Origin: Hemerocallis citrina
Lineage: Eukaryota; Streptophyta; Magnoliopsida; Asparagales; Asphodelaceae
Reading direction: 5' to 3'
NCBI GenBank assembly: GCA_017893485.1
Contig: JACEHZ010000207.1
Coordinates: forward strand, 1,550,001-1,614,000
DNA: 64,000 bases
The notes below the pieces were generated by a model. That model did no database searches. It was not told the origin of the DNA and saw only the letters and a program-made list of their open reading frames with translations. Positions 40,640 through 54,300 of the stretch are shown in pieces. Made by a program: the position numbers and the translations under genes. How positions within the stretch are numbered: position 1 is the first letter of the stretch; each line of letters opens with the position of its first letter.

Positions 40640-43333
40640 GTATTATCCTTGTTCATTCCCTTCCTGCTCACGCTCTCTTTGATTCTGCTGCAACTCATTT
40701 ATTTATTTCTTTTCGCTTCGTCGATCTGCATCTTTTGACTAGCAGCGCTATGCCAGTGGCTTGGAGCATTTTCACAGGTGGAGGTGTTGTCGTGTGTTCT
40801 CAGATGTGTGAGCAGTCCCTTGGTTATTGGTGGTGTTGAATTTGTTGCCGATCTGATTGTCATCAGCAATTCTAGATTTGATGTTATTCTGGGGATGGAT
40901 TGGCGTAGTGCTACTCATGTTGTGATTGACTGCCGCAAGAAAAAGGTGGTATTTCGAATGCCAGAACGTTAGGAATTTGAATTTTGTGCTGGTGAAATGC
41001 CGCTTGCTTGTGTTGAGAAGTTGGCCAATTAGGAAGTTGGAGTTATGGAGAAAGTGTGTGCGGATGATGTTGTCACACCGTTGGTTGTGTGGGATTTTCT
41101 GGATGTTTTTCCTGAGGAATTGCCAGGATTACCGCCAGATCGTGAAGTGGTGTTGAGTATTGATGTTTAGCCAGGAATAGCTCCAATCTCTAAGAGTCCG
41201 TACAGAATGGCTCCTGTTGAATTGACTGAGTTGAAGGAGCAAATTCAGGAGTTGTTGGATAGAGATTTTAATAGGCCAAGTGTTTTGCCTTGGGGAGCTC
41301 CAGTTTTGTTCGTCAATAAGAAGGATGGTAGTCAAAGGTTGTGCATTGACTATCGTGAGCTCAATAATATCACAGTGAAGAACAGGTATCCGTTGCCAAG
41401 AATTGATGACGTATTTGATCAGTTGGGAGGCACTTCTGTATTTTCAAAGCTGGATATTCGTTCTGGTTATCAACAGGTTAAGGTGAAAGCCGAGGATGTA
41501 CAGAAGACTGCTTTTCGAACGAGATATGGGCACTATGAATTTTTGGTGATGCCTTTTGGAGTTATTAATGCTCCAGCTGTATTTATGAGCTTGATGAATC
41601 GGGTTTTCTCTCTCTTCTTGGACAAGTTTTTTGTTGTGTTCATTGATGACATTCTGGTCTATTCTCGGAACCGTGAAGAGCATGCTAAGCACTTGAAGGT
41701 TGTTCTGCAGACTTTGAAGGGTCATCAGTTGTATAGGAAGCTTAGGAAGTGTGAGTTTTGGTTGGATCGTGTGGCGTTCTTGGGCCATATTATTTATGGT
41801 GATGGTGTTTCTGTCGATCCGTCCAAGATTTCTGCAGTTAAGGATTGGCCGATGCCGAAGTTTGTATTGGAAATTTGGAGTTTTCTTGGTCTAGCGGGTT
41901 ACTACAGGAAATTTGTTCGAGATTTCTCGAAGATTGCCGAGGCGTTGACCAAGTTGACTGTGAAGGATCAAAAGTTTGTGTGGGATGAGTTCTATGAATA
42001 AGCCTTCGTTGAATTGAAGAATCAGTTGACATCAGCACCTTTGTTGATTATACCGGATGGATCAGGAGGTTTCATAATTCACTGTGATGCTTCAGGTATA
42101 GTTTTGGGTACTGTTTTGATGCAATGAGGCAAGGTTGTTGCACATGTATCCAGGCAATTGAGGCCGCATGAGAAGAGTTATCCTACACATGATTTGGAGC
42201 TTGGTGCTGTGATTTTTGCCTTGAAGCTTTAGAGGCATTATTTACTTGGAGACCGAGTGGAGATCTTCACTGACCAAAAAAGTCTCAAGTATGTGTTCAC
42301 CCAGAAGGAGCTGAATATGAGGCAAAGGTGATGGTTGGAATTGATGGCGGATTATGATATCAGTTTGTAGTATCACCCTGGCAAGATTAATTCGGTACTT
42401 GATGCTTTGAGTAGAAGACCTGTTGATATGATTCTTACTGAGCAGAAGGAACTTGTGGAAGCTATGAGGAGATTGGAATTGGATGTGGTATTGCTTGGTT
42501 CTGGGCAGAGTTATATGGTGCTTCAGTTGCAGTCGTCTTTGGTGGATCAGATTAAGAAGGCACAGTCTGGTGATGTGCAGTTGCAGCAGTTTCGAGCTGA
42601 GGTTGAAGCTGGTTCTAGAACTGATATGGTGATTCATGAGGATGGATCTCTCCGCTTTGGGACTCGTCTATGTGTTCTGAAAGGAGAAGTCAGGCAGAAG
42701 TTACTTGAAGAAGCTCATTGCTCGCCATACTCTATTTATCCCGGTGGTACGAAGATGTATCGGGATTTGAAGTTGCATTTCTTATGGCATGGTATGAAGA
42801 GGGCTGTTGCAAGATTTGTTTCTCGGTGTCGGATTTGTCAGCAAGTGAAGGCAGAACATCAGAGGATCACTGGACTTCTTCAACCGCTTCCTATTTTAGA
42901 GTGGAAGTGGGAGAATATCTTATGGATTTCATGATTGCTTTGTCGAGAAGTCCCGAGGGTCACAATGCCATCTGGATAATTGTGGATCGCTTGACGAAGA
43001 GTGCTCATTTCATTCCTTTAAGAGTTGGTCAGTCTACAGAGAGCCTAGCAGAAACTATATGCAGGAGATTGTGAGATTGCATGGTGTTCCTGTCAGTATT
43101 ATATCAGACAGAGATACTAGATTCAGATCTCAATTCTGGGAGAGTCTTCAGACCAGTCTTGGGAGTAAGCTGAAGTCCACTACTGCATTCCATCCGCAGA
43201 CAGATGGTTAATCAGAGAGGACATTTAGACCTTGGAGGATATGTTGAGGTCCTGTGTGCTTCAGTTTGGAGGTTCTTGGGAAGATCATCTACACTTGGTG
43301 GAGTTTTCGTACAACAATAGCTACCAAGCTAGT
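40640..43333 (+). pseudogene. Chromovirus E pol remnant (PR-RT-RNase H-partial IN)
   Basis: Protease LFDSAATHLFISF near 40680 (canonical LFDSGATHSF, so the active-site Gly is changed). An RT frame of 264 codons (41207-42001) has [20 protein letters not shown] and [11 protein letters not shown]. RNase H (HCDASG, FTDQKSL) follows with stops at 42124 (TGA), 42230 (TAG), 42329 (TGA) and 42368 (TAG). The integrase zinc region (CRICQQVKAEHQR, 42828) and part of the core follow, stopping at FSYNNSYQAS where the minus-strand LTR at 43334 begins. The + orientation matches LTR E. Gag and the integrase C-terminus are missing. Confidence 0.9.
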
Positions 43334-46300
43334 TGTCACGCACCTCTTCCCAAAAAGGAATACGGAATACGGATACGTGACTAAGTCCAGCGAATGATTT
43401 TCATCATCCATAAGCTGTCAGGATCTTTACAACATTTCACATGAATAACATGAAGTAAAGAAGGAGAAATCAACCACGCATGCATGAATGAATCATTACA
43501 CAAACATAATTTACTTGAAATAAAGTTTAATAATCTCAAATAAACCAGATCTGGAATAAGTCAATAATTCTGGGTATACTGCCTAAAACAAATAATCCAA
43601 GTAGCAATACATTTATTCAAAATAAGTAATAGGAAATAATAATAATAATAGCAAGAACTCCAGGAACTAGAATCTCAGATCACCTACTCCATCGGGCAGC
43701 TGATCACCATAATCTGCAATTTAATAAATTGCAGGAAAAAGAAAGAGAAACAAAATGTCTGCCAATGCAAGTTACGGGCCGCTTGTAGTGTAGGCACAAG
43801 TACAGGAAAAGATAAACAAATATAGAGTAACAGTGGAAGCAAATATAGCATGGAATAGACATAGCAACAAAATAGAACAACTAGCATGAATCATGAAGAG
43901 AATCAAGTAATATGGAGAGATAACAGGTGTATCTAACATGTGACAGGTAACAGGTATCATGCAAGTAAGTGAACATGTAACAGGTATTATGTCATGTTGA
44001 GTCTTGTATTTATTTCTATCTAGGTAGCACTTCATGCGTCTCAGGTTTTTACCACATGGTTGCTACTTACATGCAAATTACGTTTAGAACTAGTGGTAGG
44101 TTTCTATAGGGCCGTGTACTTAGGCATCATGTAGCAGGTATCATGAACAGGTTCATGAATCAGACAGGTACACGAATCAAATGATTCTTGCATCAACAGG
44201 TTCATGAATCAAATGGTAATAGGTACATGAACCAATAGGTTCATGCATCAAAGCATAAAGTACAACAGTTCATGAATCCACGGATTCATGAATCAAACAT
44301 AGAGTGCAACAGGTTCATGTCTCAACATGAATCAAACATAAAAATGGGAAACACGGGCCCCTTCTGAGTACACATACCTATATTGTCCATTACTAAGGTC
44401 TTTCCCTTAACCCCGGCTTGGTGATTTGTTATTATTATCAAACAGGCATGTACGTGTACAAAACATGGCAAGAATAACATGGCATGAACAAGTAACAAGT
44501 TCAGGTCGGAAGATAAACATGTACAGGTGATAGACAACTCATAAAAGAGTAGGACAACGAAAATTCTAGTTCAGGACAGCAAGACAGTACTGCACCAAAT
44601 CTGGGATTCCCATTGCCACAAGTATGCAAACCTAGATCCATCAGAAAATCTGGAAAATAGACTCTCGACCGAATCCAGCAAATATGTATAAGTCATATGG
44701 TATTTCACAAAAACAGAACTCAAAATTGACTTGTATCCAGAAAACGTGTTCAACCAGAAATCAGAAGTTTGTATTCATAATCAGGAAAACGGCATAAAAA
44801 CTTACTGATTAAATCCAAGAAAAAACTGGAGTATTCCCTAGTATGTTTGGTCAGAAAAAAAAAGTTTCATAATTTTCCAACATAGATAGAATAGTCAAGT
44901 AAAATCAGAAAGCAGCAAGATGTAGCAGATTTGTAAATCTGGAATCATAAACACCGCAGTACCAAAACAGCAATAGATTACAAAATATAAATCGAAATCC
45001 AGATCCGTCAAAAGGGTGATAAAATAGATACAATAGGCTACATTTCATGTTTACAAAGTTTTTATAAACAGCAAATAGAATCATGTCGAAATTATGTTTC
45101 TTTACAGAACAGCACAAAATTTCTGCAAGTATAGTAGTTGTTTGCAAGTATAGAATAGTTTATAAAAGTTATCAATTAAATCCACAAAAATTAGCGGTTA
45201 ATCCCAATCAAGTCTAGTTGAACTTAGCAAAATATTGGGTCAAAATATTATCTTTAACATCAGTATAAAAATAAATTACCATACAAAATTCATATAAAAC
45301 AAAATCTGGAATTTTCTACACATCTGTAGTAAAAAAGCAATAACTTACAACTCACAAATCGAAACTGAGATCTTTCAGAAATTCTGGAAATTTGACAAAA
45401 TTCTTTATAAATCATATTCACATATAATTTTCATATACTAACCTTAATAGGGTCTAAAATACTAAACCAAAATGGGGTACAACAAAAACAGAATCTTCTT
45501 TATGCATAAAATCAACATAGGTCATATGAAACTCATCCAAATCATAACAAAGTCTGAAGTGTGGTGTATTAGATGTCCAAGCAACATGGTATAGGGTGTT
45601 TGACAAGTCTACAGCGAGTTATACTACAACGAACCCATTAAACATAAAACATCACACAACACCTCATAATTCACGAACACATGCATGTATACAAGAATTG
45701 ATTATCTCTAAGTCTAAATTCATGTCGTGTGTGTAATGAGACAACTACGGATGGATCAACACATAGAGACAAGATATAACAGGGGTTTTGCACAAGAATT
45801 GTCTCTAGAACACAACTACATTACAGGCGGTATTTAGTACTTGTATATGCAAACAGAAATTATACAAGTTACTTGCCTTATAAATGCCGACGAAAACGAC
45901 GAAGCATGAACAAGAATAACGGGAATGGATTCCCGGGCATGAACTCAACGAACAACGAACCACGAACCAACAACGAACACACGATTACAACAAAATCCAA
46001 CACACGCACACAAGAGAGAGGGAGCCAGGGTGTGCACTGTGAGGAGGAGACGACGGTGGCCAAGAGCGACGTGGTGGCAGCGCTCGCTACTGCCGGCTGT
46101 TGCTGTCGAAGGGGACACAGCACAACACGCAGGGGCCTCGGGTGCTGTTGTCGCTGCGTCGTCAAGAGGAGCACAGGGTGCACAGGGGACGACAGATAGG
46201 GCTGTTGTGGCTTCGAGACTGAAGGAGGGCGGCACTACGGTGTGTCGGGTGCTATTGTCATCGAGGCACTACACGGGGTCGCCGAAGGGAAGGAGACAGG

Positions 46301-46794
46301 AGGGCTAGGGTTAAGGGATCGGTAGAGAGCACAGGTTTTGCGGCTGAATAGGGTTAACGGAAGTGTGAGGGGGGGGGGGTATATATATGTATAGGGTGAT
46401 TATATTAGAGTTTGGAGTTGATTGGGTAACGGGTTGAGGGAAATATTGGGTATGGGTTTTAGTTGGCTTATAAGGTATCCTATATCCAATAGGGATTTTG
46501 AATAGGATATGGGTATAATTTGATCGAAACTAATGAAGTGGGAACAAAATAAACAAAATAAAATAGGACATGGACAATTATAGAATATGGCTCAAAATAA
46601 TGGCTCGAACAATCAGAGACGAAACAATAGGAGACAATAGAATCAAGAAACTCAAGTAAGAAGACGAAAAATCAAATAAATGGATATATAGAAAATAAGG
46701 ATCCAATACACGGTCCAAAAAGAGATACAATGTGAATAAATACACAAAAAAAAAATACACCCAAAAATACATAAAAGGAAAAATAGGGGTTACA
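43334..46794 (-). mobile_element. Chromovirus LTR (3' LTR of element C), minus strand
   Basis: TGTCACGCACC (43334) to GGGGTTACA (46794), 3461 bp. It is homologous along its length to 60926-64000, including the GC-rich leader (46020-46310 vs 63600-63900) and a G-run followed by TATATATATG (46367-46390 vs 63960-63978). It cuts the integrase of element E; the five bases on its left are CTAGT, the other duplication being beyond the window. Confidence 0.9.
44140..44345. repeat. Minisatellite, GTTCATGAATCAAAC-type, inside LTR
   Basis: About seven imperfect units with TTCATGAATCAA and AACAGGTTCATG; a homologous array is at 61740-61935. Confidence 0.75.
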
Positions 46795-46890
46795 AATCCT
46801 ACCCACCTAACAAGAAGAATTTCTTCCTCGAAATTCAAACAAGAAGTACATAGGTAACCCCGAAAAGAAAAGAAAGAATAAAACAAAAAG

Positions 46891-47540
46891 CTACACAAAC
46901 AAATAAGGAAACTTCTGCTGAATCTCCTCCTCCAACTCCCAAGTCGACTCACCTGGTGAGTGAGGATTCCAAGAAACACGAACCAGCTTAATGACCTTGT
47001 GCTTAAGCACTTTCTCCCGTCGATCCAAAATAGCAACTGGCAGAATCTCACAAGTCAAATCCGGTCGCACGGTCAACTTAGAATAGTCGATCACATGGCT
47101 CTCATCATGGATATATCTCCTGAGTTGTGAGACATGGAAAACATCATGCACTCCTGATAAAGCTAGCGGCAATGCAAGACGATAGGCCACCTTGCCTACT
47201 CGTTCCACAATGTCGAACAGTCCAATAAACCTAGGGCTAAGCTTGCCCCCCCACCAAACCGAATGACATCTCGCCAAGGCGATACCTTTAGGAAAACATG
47301 GTCACCAACCTCAAACTCCAAAGCTCTTCGATGGACATCAGCCCATTGTCTCTGCCTATCCTAAGCTGCCTGAAGATGCTTCCTGATCTGAGTCACCGCA
47401 TCGACTGTCCTGGTGATCAACTCCGGATCCAACAAATTCCTCTCACCAATGTCATCCCAGCACACTGGTGATCAGCACTTTCGCCCATAAAGTTCCTCGA
47501 ACGGTGCAACTTTAAGACTGTCTTGAAAGCTATTATTATA
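46891..47540 (-). pseudogene. Chromovirus integrase C-terminus with chromodomain, fragment
   Basis: In minus sense it opens near VEFSYNNS (47540), continues through a region with a stop near 47370 and a frame change near 47275, then reads open to the stop at 46891: KLSPRFIGLFDIVERVGKVA, HDVFHVSQLRRYI and, at the end, VLDRR-like and WNPHSPGESTWELEEEIQQK, a chromodomain of the Tekay/Del type. It adjoins the LTR at 46794 and is probably the 3' end of element C, separated from its gag-pol by the array at 47550-57178. Confidence 0.8.
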
Positions 47541-47549
47541 CGAGAACTC

Positions 47550-47766
47550 TACGACATGGCAACACCCCAGGTGCAGGTACAAGGGGCTCCCTGTTGGTAG
47601 CTCTCAAGGCTGCCCTCATCATCTCTGCATGCTCTCTTTGCATTTGCATCATCTGCTGCATGTGCCGCTCATTTTGTTCCTGCTGCATCTGTAACAGTTG
47701 CATAATAGCGGGTTGCTCTGTCTGATCACCCCAAGACTGGGAGGACGAAGCGTTCTTTCGAGCCAT
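47550..47766 (-). pseudogene. Chromovirus Gag N-terminus, fragment D
   Basis: From ATG at 47766: MARKNASSSQSWGDQTEQPA and repeated MQ-rich sequence, to REPLVPAPGVLP, then an abrupt switch near 47550 to integrase sequence. It is nearly identical to the Gag start at 56142 and follows its own primer site, so it belongs to the same subfamily as element B. A deletion joined gag directly to integrase. Confidence 0.8.
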
Positions 47767-47913
47767 GACCTGCACAACCCAAAACATCAGTATCCAGATC
47801 AAGTTGATAATTAATTTTTCATGCAATCTCATGGCCTGTTAAATGCTGAGTTAACCCTGACTGAGTCAATCCTGCCTAATGTATTAGTTAACTAACACAT
47901 TAGCCAAACCTGA

Positions 47914-47925
47914 GCTCTGATACCA
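47914..47925 (-). other. Primer binding site of fragment D
   Basis: TGGTATCAGAGC on the minus strand, ten bases after the end of the LTR at 47936. Confidence 0.9.
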
Positions 47926-47935
47926 CTAAAAATCT

Positions 47936-50900
47936 TGTCACGCCCCGCTTCCCAAAAATATGGAATACGAGTGCGTGACGAAGCCCAGCGAATGATTTTA
48001 ATATCATCCATAAGCTGTAGGATCGACTCAGCATCACAACAAGAACATAAAGAGATATAAATAACCAAGCAAGCATGAATAATTTATTAGCAACAGAAAC
48101 AATTGAAAACACAATAGTAATATCCAAATAGTTTCAAGTCTGGATCAAGTTAAAACTCGAGAACATCAGCCAGTTACAAGTTCTTAAGTAGCAAGAATTA
48201 ACAACTCAAGAAAAATAAATAATCTAAGCAAGTTTTTCTCCACTTGAAGACTAAAACCTCTGCTCACCAATTCTAGCAGGTAGCTCGTCTCCAAAGTCTG
48301 ATTAATAAATATATAAAAAAATAGAGAAAATAAGAGAAAATGCCCTTAGTGCAAGTTAGGGCCACAAATAGTAAAAACGAGTACAAGTAATGTGGAACAA
48401 GAATTGGAACCAAGAATGTAAGAACTAGCTAGCAAGGAGGACAACTCAAATGAACAGGCTGGATAACAAATACTAATGGCGAAACAAGTGACAAGTGAAC
48501 CTGTAGGGATATCTAACCTCAAGTGACAAGTCTCATGTCTGGTGTCAAGTAACAAGTATCAAGTCTAGTGTCAAGTATCAAGTCTCAAGTCTAGTGTCAA
48601 GTATCAAGTCTCAAGTCTAGTGTCAAATTTTATATTCAAGTGCCAAGTCTCAAGTAACAAGTTGTCAAGTATCAAGTGACATGTATCAAGTTCAAGTTTT
48701 ATGTTCAAGTCTGGTGGTGATTACTATCTAGGTAGCACTTCATGCATCCATTCTTTTACTACATGGTTGCTACAGTCAATGCAATTTCGTTTAGACCTAG
48801 TAATGGATTTTATAGGGCGGCGTACTCAGGTATCAAGTATCAAGCAAGCACGGTTCATAAATACGAAAATAAATAACAAGTTCACGAAGCGAGTCCGTGA
48901 ATACTAACAAGTTCAAGAACCACATAATGGGTTCATAAATACAACAAGTTCATGAGCCAAGTAACTGGCTCCATGAATACATCAAGGTGCAACAAGTTCG
49001 TGAACCGAGTACTGGGAAACACGGGCCCCCTTCCGAGTACACTTACCTATATTTTCCACTATTATGGTCTTTCCCTTAAACCCCGGCTTGTTACTTATTA
49101 TTATTATTTATCAAACAAGCATGCAAGTGTGTGAAACAAGTCAAAAAATCATAATCATGGAAATGGAGCATGTTTGAGGTATTTATATAGCATATTCGAG
49201 GGTCAACACGAATAAAAATATCACGAACAACGAAAACCTCAAATCTGGACAGCACGACGTCGCTGTACCAAAATTGCGATTCCCGTTGCTACGAGATAGC
49301 AAAAGTGGATCCGTCAGGAGGTCAAGAAACTAGACTTCTGCCCAGTTCCAACACATATAATTAAGGTACATGAAAGTTATGGTAACATGTGTCAAATCAG
49401 CAAACTATACTACTTCTATGTTCAGCCAGGATTTGTGAATCTAAGTTTATACATGTGAAACAGTGTTCAAACATTGTTATAATTTTGAGAAAATTTGGGG
49501 ATGAACTCTAGGGTGTCCAGCAACAGCATGTAAAATTTCAAGTCAAACGCTTACTGTTAACATAGTTAAATTAATTTGCAAACTAAAGAAGCAGTTTTGT
49601 GAATCAGCGACTACTGACACAGATGCAGTGAAACTGTGATATCTCCTAGACTGTAACTCCGAATCCGAAAATTCCAGATGCTATCGATATCTAGACATCT
49701 AGAGATACATTTACTATTCAGGGCTCGGGTTCAGATTCTGATGTTAAAGGGGTCAAAAATGCATAATAAGATCCAGGATAGCAACATGTGGGAATGTTTT
49801 ACGTGTATAGGTTGCATGAAAATTGGTTATTAGGCGTCTAGGTTAATGTGTGATATAAATAAGGGATAATGGTTATCAAAACAGTAAGTAATATTTATTT
49901 CTCAACTCAAAAGGGTGCAAGTTCATCACCTACAAGATATAACTCACATCTACAAATCCAGGGGGTTTCTTAATTTCATGTGTTCATGTGTTTAGGGGAT
50001 AAAATGAGTCCAAGTAGTTGTAATATAATACAATGAAATTGTTGTGACTCTTAAGATTATGAAATTGATGAGGATTAAATTTGATCAACAACGACAAGTC
50101 AAGGAGGAGTCACAACTACTAACTATTTGCGATATTTTCAAATTAACGCTAGTACTAGAACAAAAATATGTACAAGATGAATAAGTGCCTTGATTTGACG
50201 ACGATTAGATCTGCTAACTGAGGAAAACGGGATCGAAAACCCCAGGCAAAATCTCCCAAAAGCACGTGCAAAGCACGTGCAAAGATCAACAGTAAGGAGT
50301 GAATCCCCACACTGGATCCCGCCCGAACAGCGAACAACAAGAATCGGATCTGGCGCGGCAGAACAGCGAAACACCGGATTCATCATATCAAAATGCACCT
50401 CGCATTGGATCTGGCCGAACAGGGAACAGCAACTTCGGATTCGCTATGGCCGTACACGAAACAGCATTTTCGACCAATCGGATTGCGTCTTCTTCCTCAC
50501 GACGGCAGCGAGAGAGAGAGAGCGGTACTGCGGCGCAGGCTGGCGCGACGATGGCGTGTGGTCGGGGTTCGACTGGGGAGCAGTCGAAGACGACGATGAC
50601 GACGATGGGGTGGCGCGCGTCGAGTTGGTGGCGGCTCTGCTCGTGGGTTTAAAATAGGGGAGAAGCGAAGGGCTGGTTCGGGGGGTTGGCGATGGTTGGG
50701 GACGATGGTGGATGGGTGTTGCGGTGGTGGTATTGACGAGGAGGGGTGGCGACGCGAGGAGATGAGGGCGATGGGTAATGGCGTCGAGGTGTGTGGATTG
50801 TGGAGGTCGAAAGTTTGGGTAATGGTCGAAATGGGTTCAGGAGTTGGGTACGGTGGAGGAAGACGACGATTGAGGGGTTGACGAGGATGGCAAAGGCGAT

Positions 50901-51386
50901 GGTGGTGGGAGTGAAGGCGAGGCGAATTGGGTATGGGTGTGGACGGAAGGGCAGGGAGCTGGAGACGATGCGAGGAAGGAGACGGAGAAAGGGAGAAGAA
51001 GGAGAGCGGCGGTACTGTTTAGGTTAGCACAGGATCTAGGTTTAGGGTTAGGGTTAGAGTAGGTTAGGGTTTATATATGGGGGTTTTGGGTTATTGGGTA
51101 TTAGGGTATCCGGTTTGAGTGGGATCCAAAAGGAGACTTAGTTAAAAATCCATTAAAATGGGGATAAAGAGATAAATGATATAAAATAGCTCATCTCTTC
51201 ATGAAGAACGATACAAAAGAGCAGGACTGACATACAATTGAATTAGATAAAGGCACCAAAAATTGAGTTGAAACAATATAACGATTTTATCCGAATGGAA
51301 ACAAAATACCGGATCTCAAATTGATAAAAGAGTTTAATGGGGAAAAATATAGTTTAAAAATACAAATACGGAAAATAGGAGTTACA
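47936..51386 (-). mobile_element. Chromovirus LTR shared by element B (3') and fragment D (5')
   Basis: TGTCACGCCCC to GGAGTTACA, 3451 bp. On the right it meets the purine-rich GGTGGGTAGGATT (minus sense, 51400-51387) and the end of the pol of B; on the left a primer site and gag. It thus serves as 3' LTR for one copy and 5' LTR for another. Contains a minisatellite (48500-48720), GC-rich leader (50300-51000) and telomere-like GGGTTAGGGTT words (51039-51070). Confidence 0.9.
48500..48720. repeat. Minisatellite, CAAGTATCAAGTCT-type, inside LTR
   Basis: Many short units of CAAGTATCAAGTCTAGTGT type. The related array at 56935-57019 ends at a deletion junction. Confidence 0.8.
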
Positions 51387-54300
51387 AATCCTACCCACCT
51401 AACAAGCAGAATTTCGTCCTCGAAATTCAGACAAGTGGTACATAGGGTAACCCCCAAAGAAAAAGAAAGAACAACAACAAACAAACTACTGAAATAGATG
51501 AGGAAACTTCTGCTGAATCTCTTCTTCCAATTCCCAAGTCGACTCACCCGGTAAGTGAGGATTCCAAGCAACTCGAACCAGCTTGATGACCTTATTCTTT
51601 AACACCTTCTCACGCCTGTCCAAGATAGCAACCGGCAGAATCTCACAAGACAGGTCTGGCTGCACTGACAAGTCCGAGTATTCGATCGCATGGCTCTCAT
51701 CCCTGATGTATCTCCTGAGTTGGGAGACATGGAAGACATCATGCAATCCAGATAGAGCCGACGGCAACGCGAGTCGATAGGCCACCTTGCCTACTCGCTC
51801 CACAATGTCGAAGGGCCCGATGAACCTGGGGCTTAGCTTGCCTCCACCTCCAAATCGGATAACGCCTCTCCACGGAGATACCTTAAGGAACACATGATCT
51901 CCCACCTTAAACTCCAAGGATCTCCTATGGACATCTGCCCACTTCCTCTGCCTGTCCTGTGCTGCTAAAAGGTGCTTCCTGATCTGAGCCACTGCATCGA
52001 CTGTTTTGGTGATCAATTCTGGCCCCAACAATTTCCTCTCACCAATGTCATCCCAACACACTAGTGACCTACACTTCTGACCATACAATGCCTCGTACGG
52101 TGCAGCTTTAAGGCTGGCTTGATAGCTGTTGTTGTACGAGAACTCAACCAAGTGCAGGTGATCCTCCCAAGACCCTCCAAACTGAAGTACACAGGACCTC
52201 AAAATGTCCTCTAATGTTTGAATGGTCCTTTCTGATTGCCCGTCTGTCTGAGGGTGGAAGGCTGTACTGTACTTCAACTTGCTCCAAAGACTGCTCTGAA
52301 GGCTCTCCCAAAACTGAGATCTGAACCTGGTATCCCTGTCGGATACAATGCTGACCGAAACCCCATGGAGTCTGACAATCTCCTGCATGTACCTCTCTAC
52401 CAGACTCTCAGTAGACTGACCAACTTTGAAGGGGATGAAATGAGCACTCTTTGTCAGTCTGTCGACAATCACCCAAATGGCATTGTGACCCTTAGGACTC
52501 ATTGGCAAGGTGGTCACAAAATCCATGGTGATATGCTCCCACATCCACTTTGGAATGGGAAGAGGCTGAAGAAGTCCGACGGTCCTCTGATGTTCTGCTT
52601 TCACTTACTGCCAGATCAAGCACTTAGACACAAATCTGGCTATTGCCCTCTTCATGCCATGCCACCAGAAGTAGAGCTTCAAATCCCGATACATCTTGGT
52701 ACCACCGGGATGAATAGAGTATGCTGACTGGTGGGCTTCCTCCAGCAATTTCTGCCTGACTTCACCCTTTGGGACACATAGCCTAGCCCCAAAGCGAAGT
52801 GATCCATCTAAGTGAATGACCATATCGATCCTCGAACCTACCTCAACTTCTGCCCTGAACTTCTGTAACTGCTCATCACCTGCCTGTGCTTCCTTAATCT
52901 GTTCCACCAAAGATGACTGCAACTGAAGCATCATACAACTGCGATCGGTGCCCGGCAAAATCACATTCAAATCTAACCTACTCATCTGCTCTATAAGCTC
53001 CTTCTGCTGAGTCAAGAACATGACGAATGGTCTCCTGCTCAACTCATCTGGCACCATGTTCACCTTACCAGGGTGATACTGCAAACTGATGTCGTAGTTG
53101 GCCATCAACTCTAACCAGCGTCTCTGCCTCATGTTCAGCACTTTCTGAGTGAAGACATACTTGAGACTTTTGTGGTCAGTAAATATTTCCACTCGGTCTC
53201 CAAGCAAGTAGTGTCTCCATAACTTCAGAGCAAAGATCACTGTTGCCAACTCCAAGTCGTGAGTAGGGTAGTTCTTCTCGTGTGGCCTCAACTGCCTGGA
53301 TGCATAAGCAACAATCCGACTCTTCTGCATTAATACTGCACCTAGACCTCTGCCTGAAGCATCGCAGTGAATCACGAAGCCACCCGAACCATCTGGTATA
53401 GTTAACACGGGCGCTGAAGTCAACCTGCTCTTCAACTCTGCGAAAGCTCCACTGCAGGCCTCATTCCAAACAAACTTCTGATCCTTCCCTGTCAGTATAG
53501 TCAATGGCCCAGCAATCTTCGAGAAGTCTTGGACAAACTTCCTGTAATACCCTACTAGCCCGAGGAAACTCCTCATCCCTGATACTGACTTTGGCACTGG
53601 CCAATCTTTCACTACAGCAATCTTGGACGGATCTACTAAGATTCCCTCGCCTGAGATAATATGTCCCAAGAATGTAACTCGATCAAGCCAGAACTTGCAC
53701 TTACTGAGTTTTCCATAGAGCTTGTTCTCCCTCAGAGTCTGCAAGACTATTCTCAGATGTTCAGCATGCTCTTCCCGGTTCTGCGAATACACCAAGATAT
53801 CGTCTATAAAGACCACCACAAATCTATCTAGGAACTGGGAGAAAACTCTGTTCATCAGGCTCATAAACACTGTCGGGGCATTCGTGACACCGAAGGGCAT
53901 CACTAAGAACTCGTAATGCCCGTACCTGGTCCTAAACACAGTCTTCGGCACATCTTCTGCCTTCACCTTCACCTAATGGTACCTCGAGCGAAGGTCCAAC
54001 TTCGAAAAGACTGCAGCACCACCCAACTGATCAAACAAGTCGTCGATCCTGGGTAGTGGATACCAATTCTTCACAGTAACACTGTTCAGCTCTCGGTAAT
54101 CCATGCATAACCTGCGGCTTTCGTCCTTCTTATTGACGAACAGCACAGGAGCTCCCCACGGTGATACACTGGGCCTGATGAAACCCAAGTCCAACAAACC
54201 CTGAATCTGCACCTTCAGCCCTGCTAGCTCAATCAGTGCCATCCTGTACGGGCTCTTCGATATCGGCACTGTGCCCGGCTGAACCTCAATGCCGAACTCC

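Noticed and set aside
45873..46308. ORFs of about 90-108 codons in the LTR leader, with counterparts at 63427-63919
   Set aside because: The frames differ between the two LTR copies through indels, so there is no sign of protein-level constraint.
51039..51070. Telomere-like GGTTTAGGGTTAGGG sequence as an interstitial telomere
   Set aside because: It is only a few short, imperfect units at the promoter side of an LTR; the telo-box explanation fits better.
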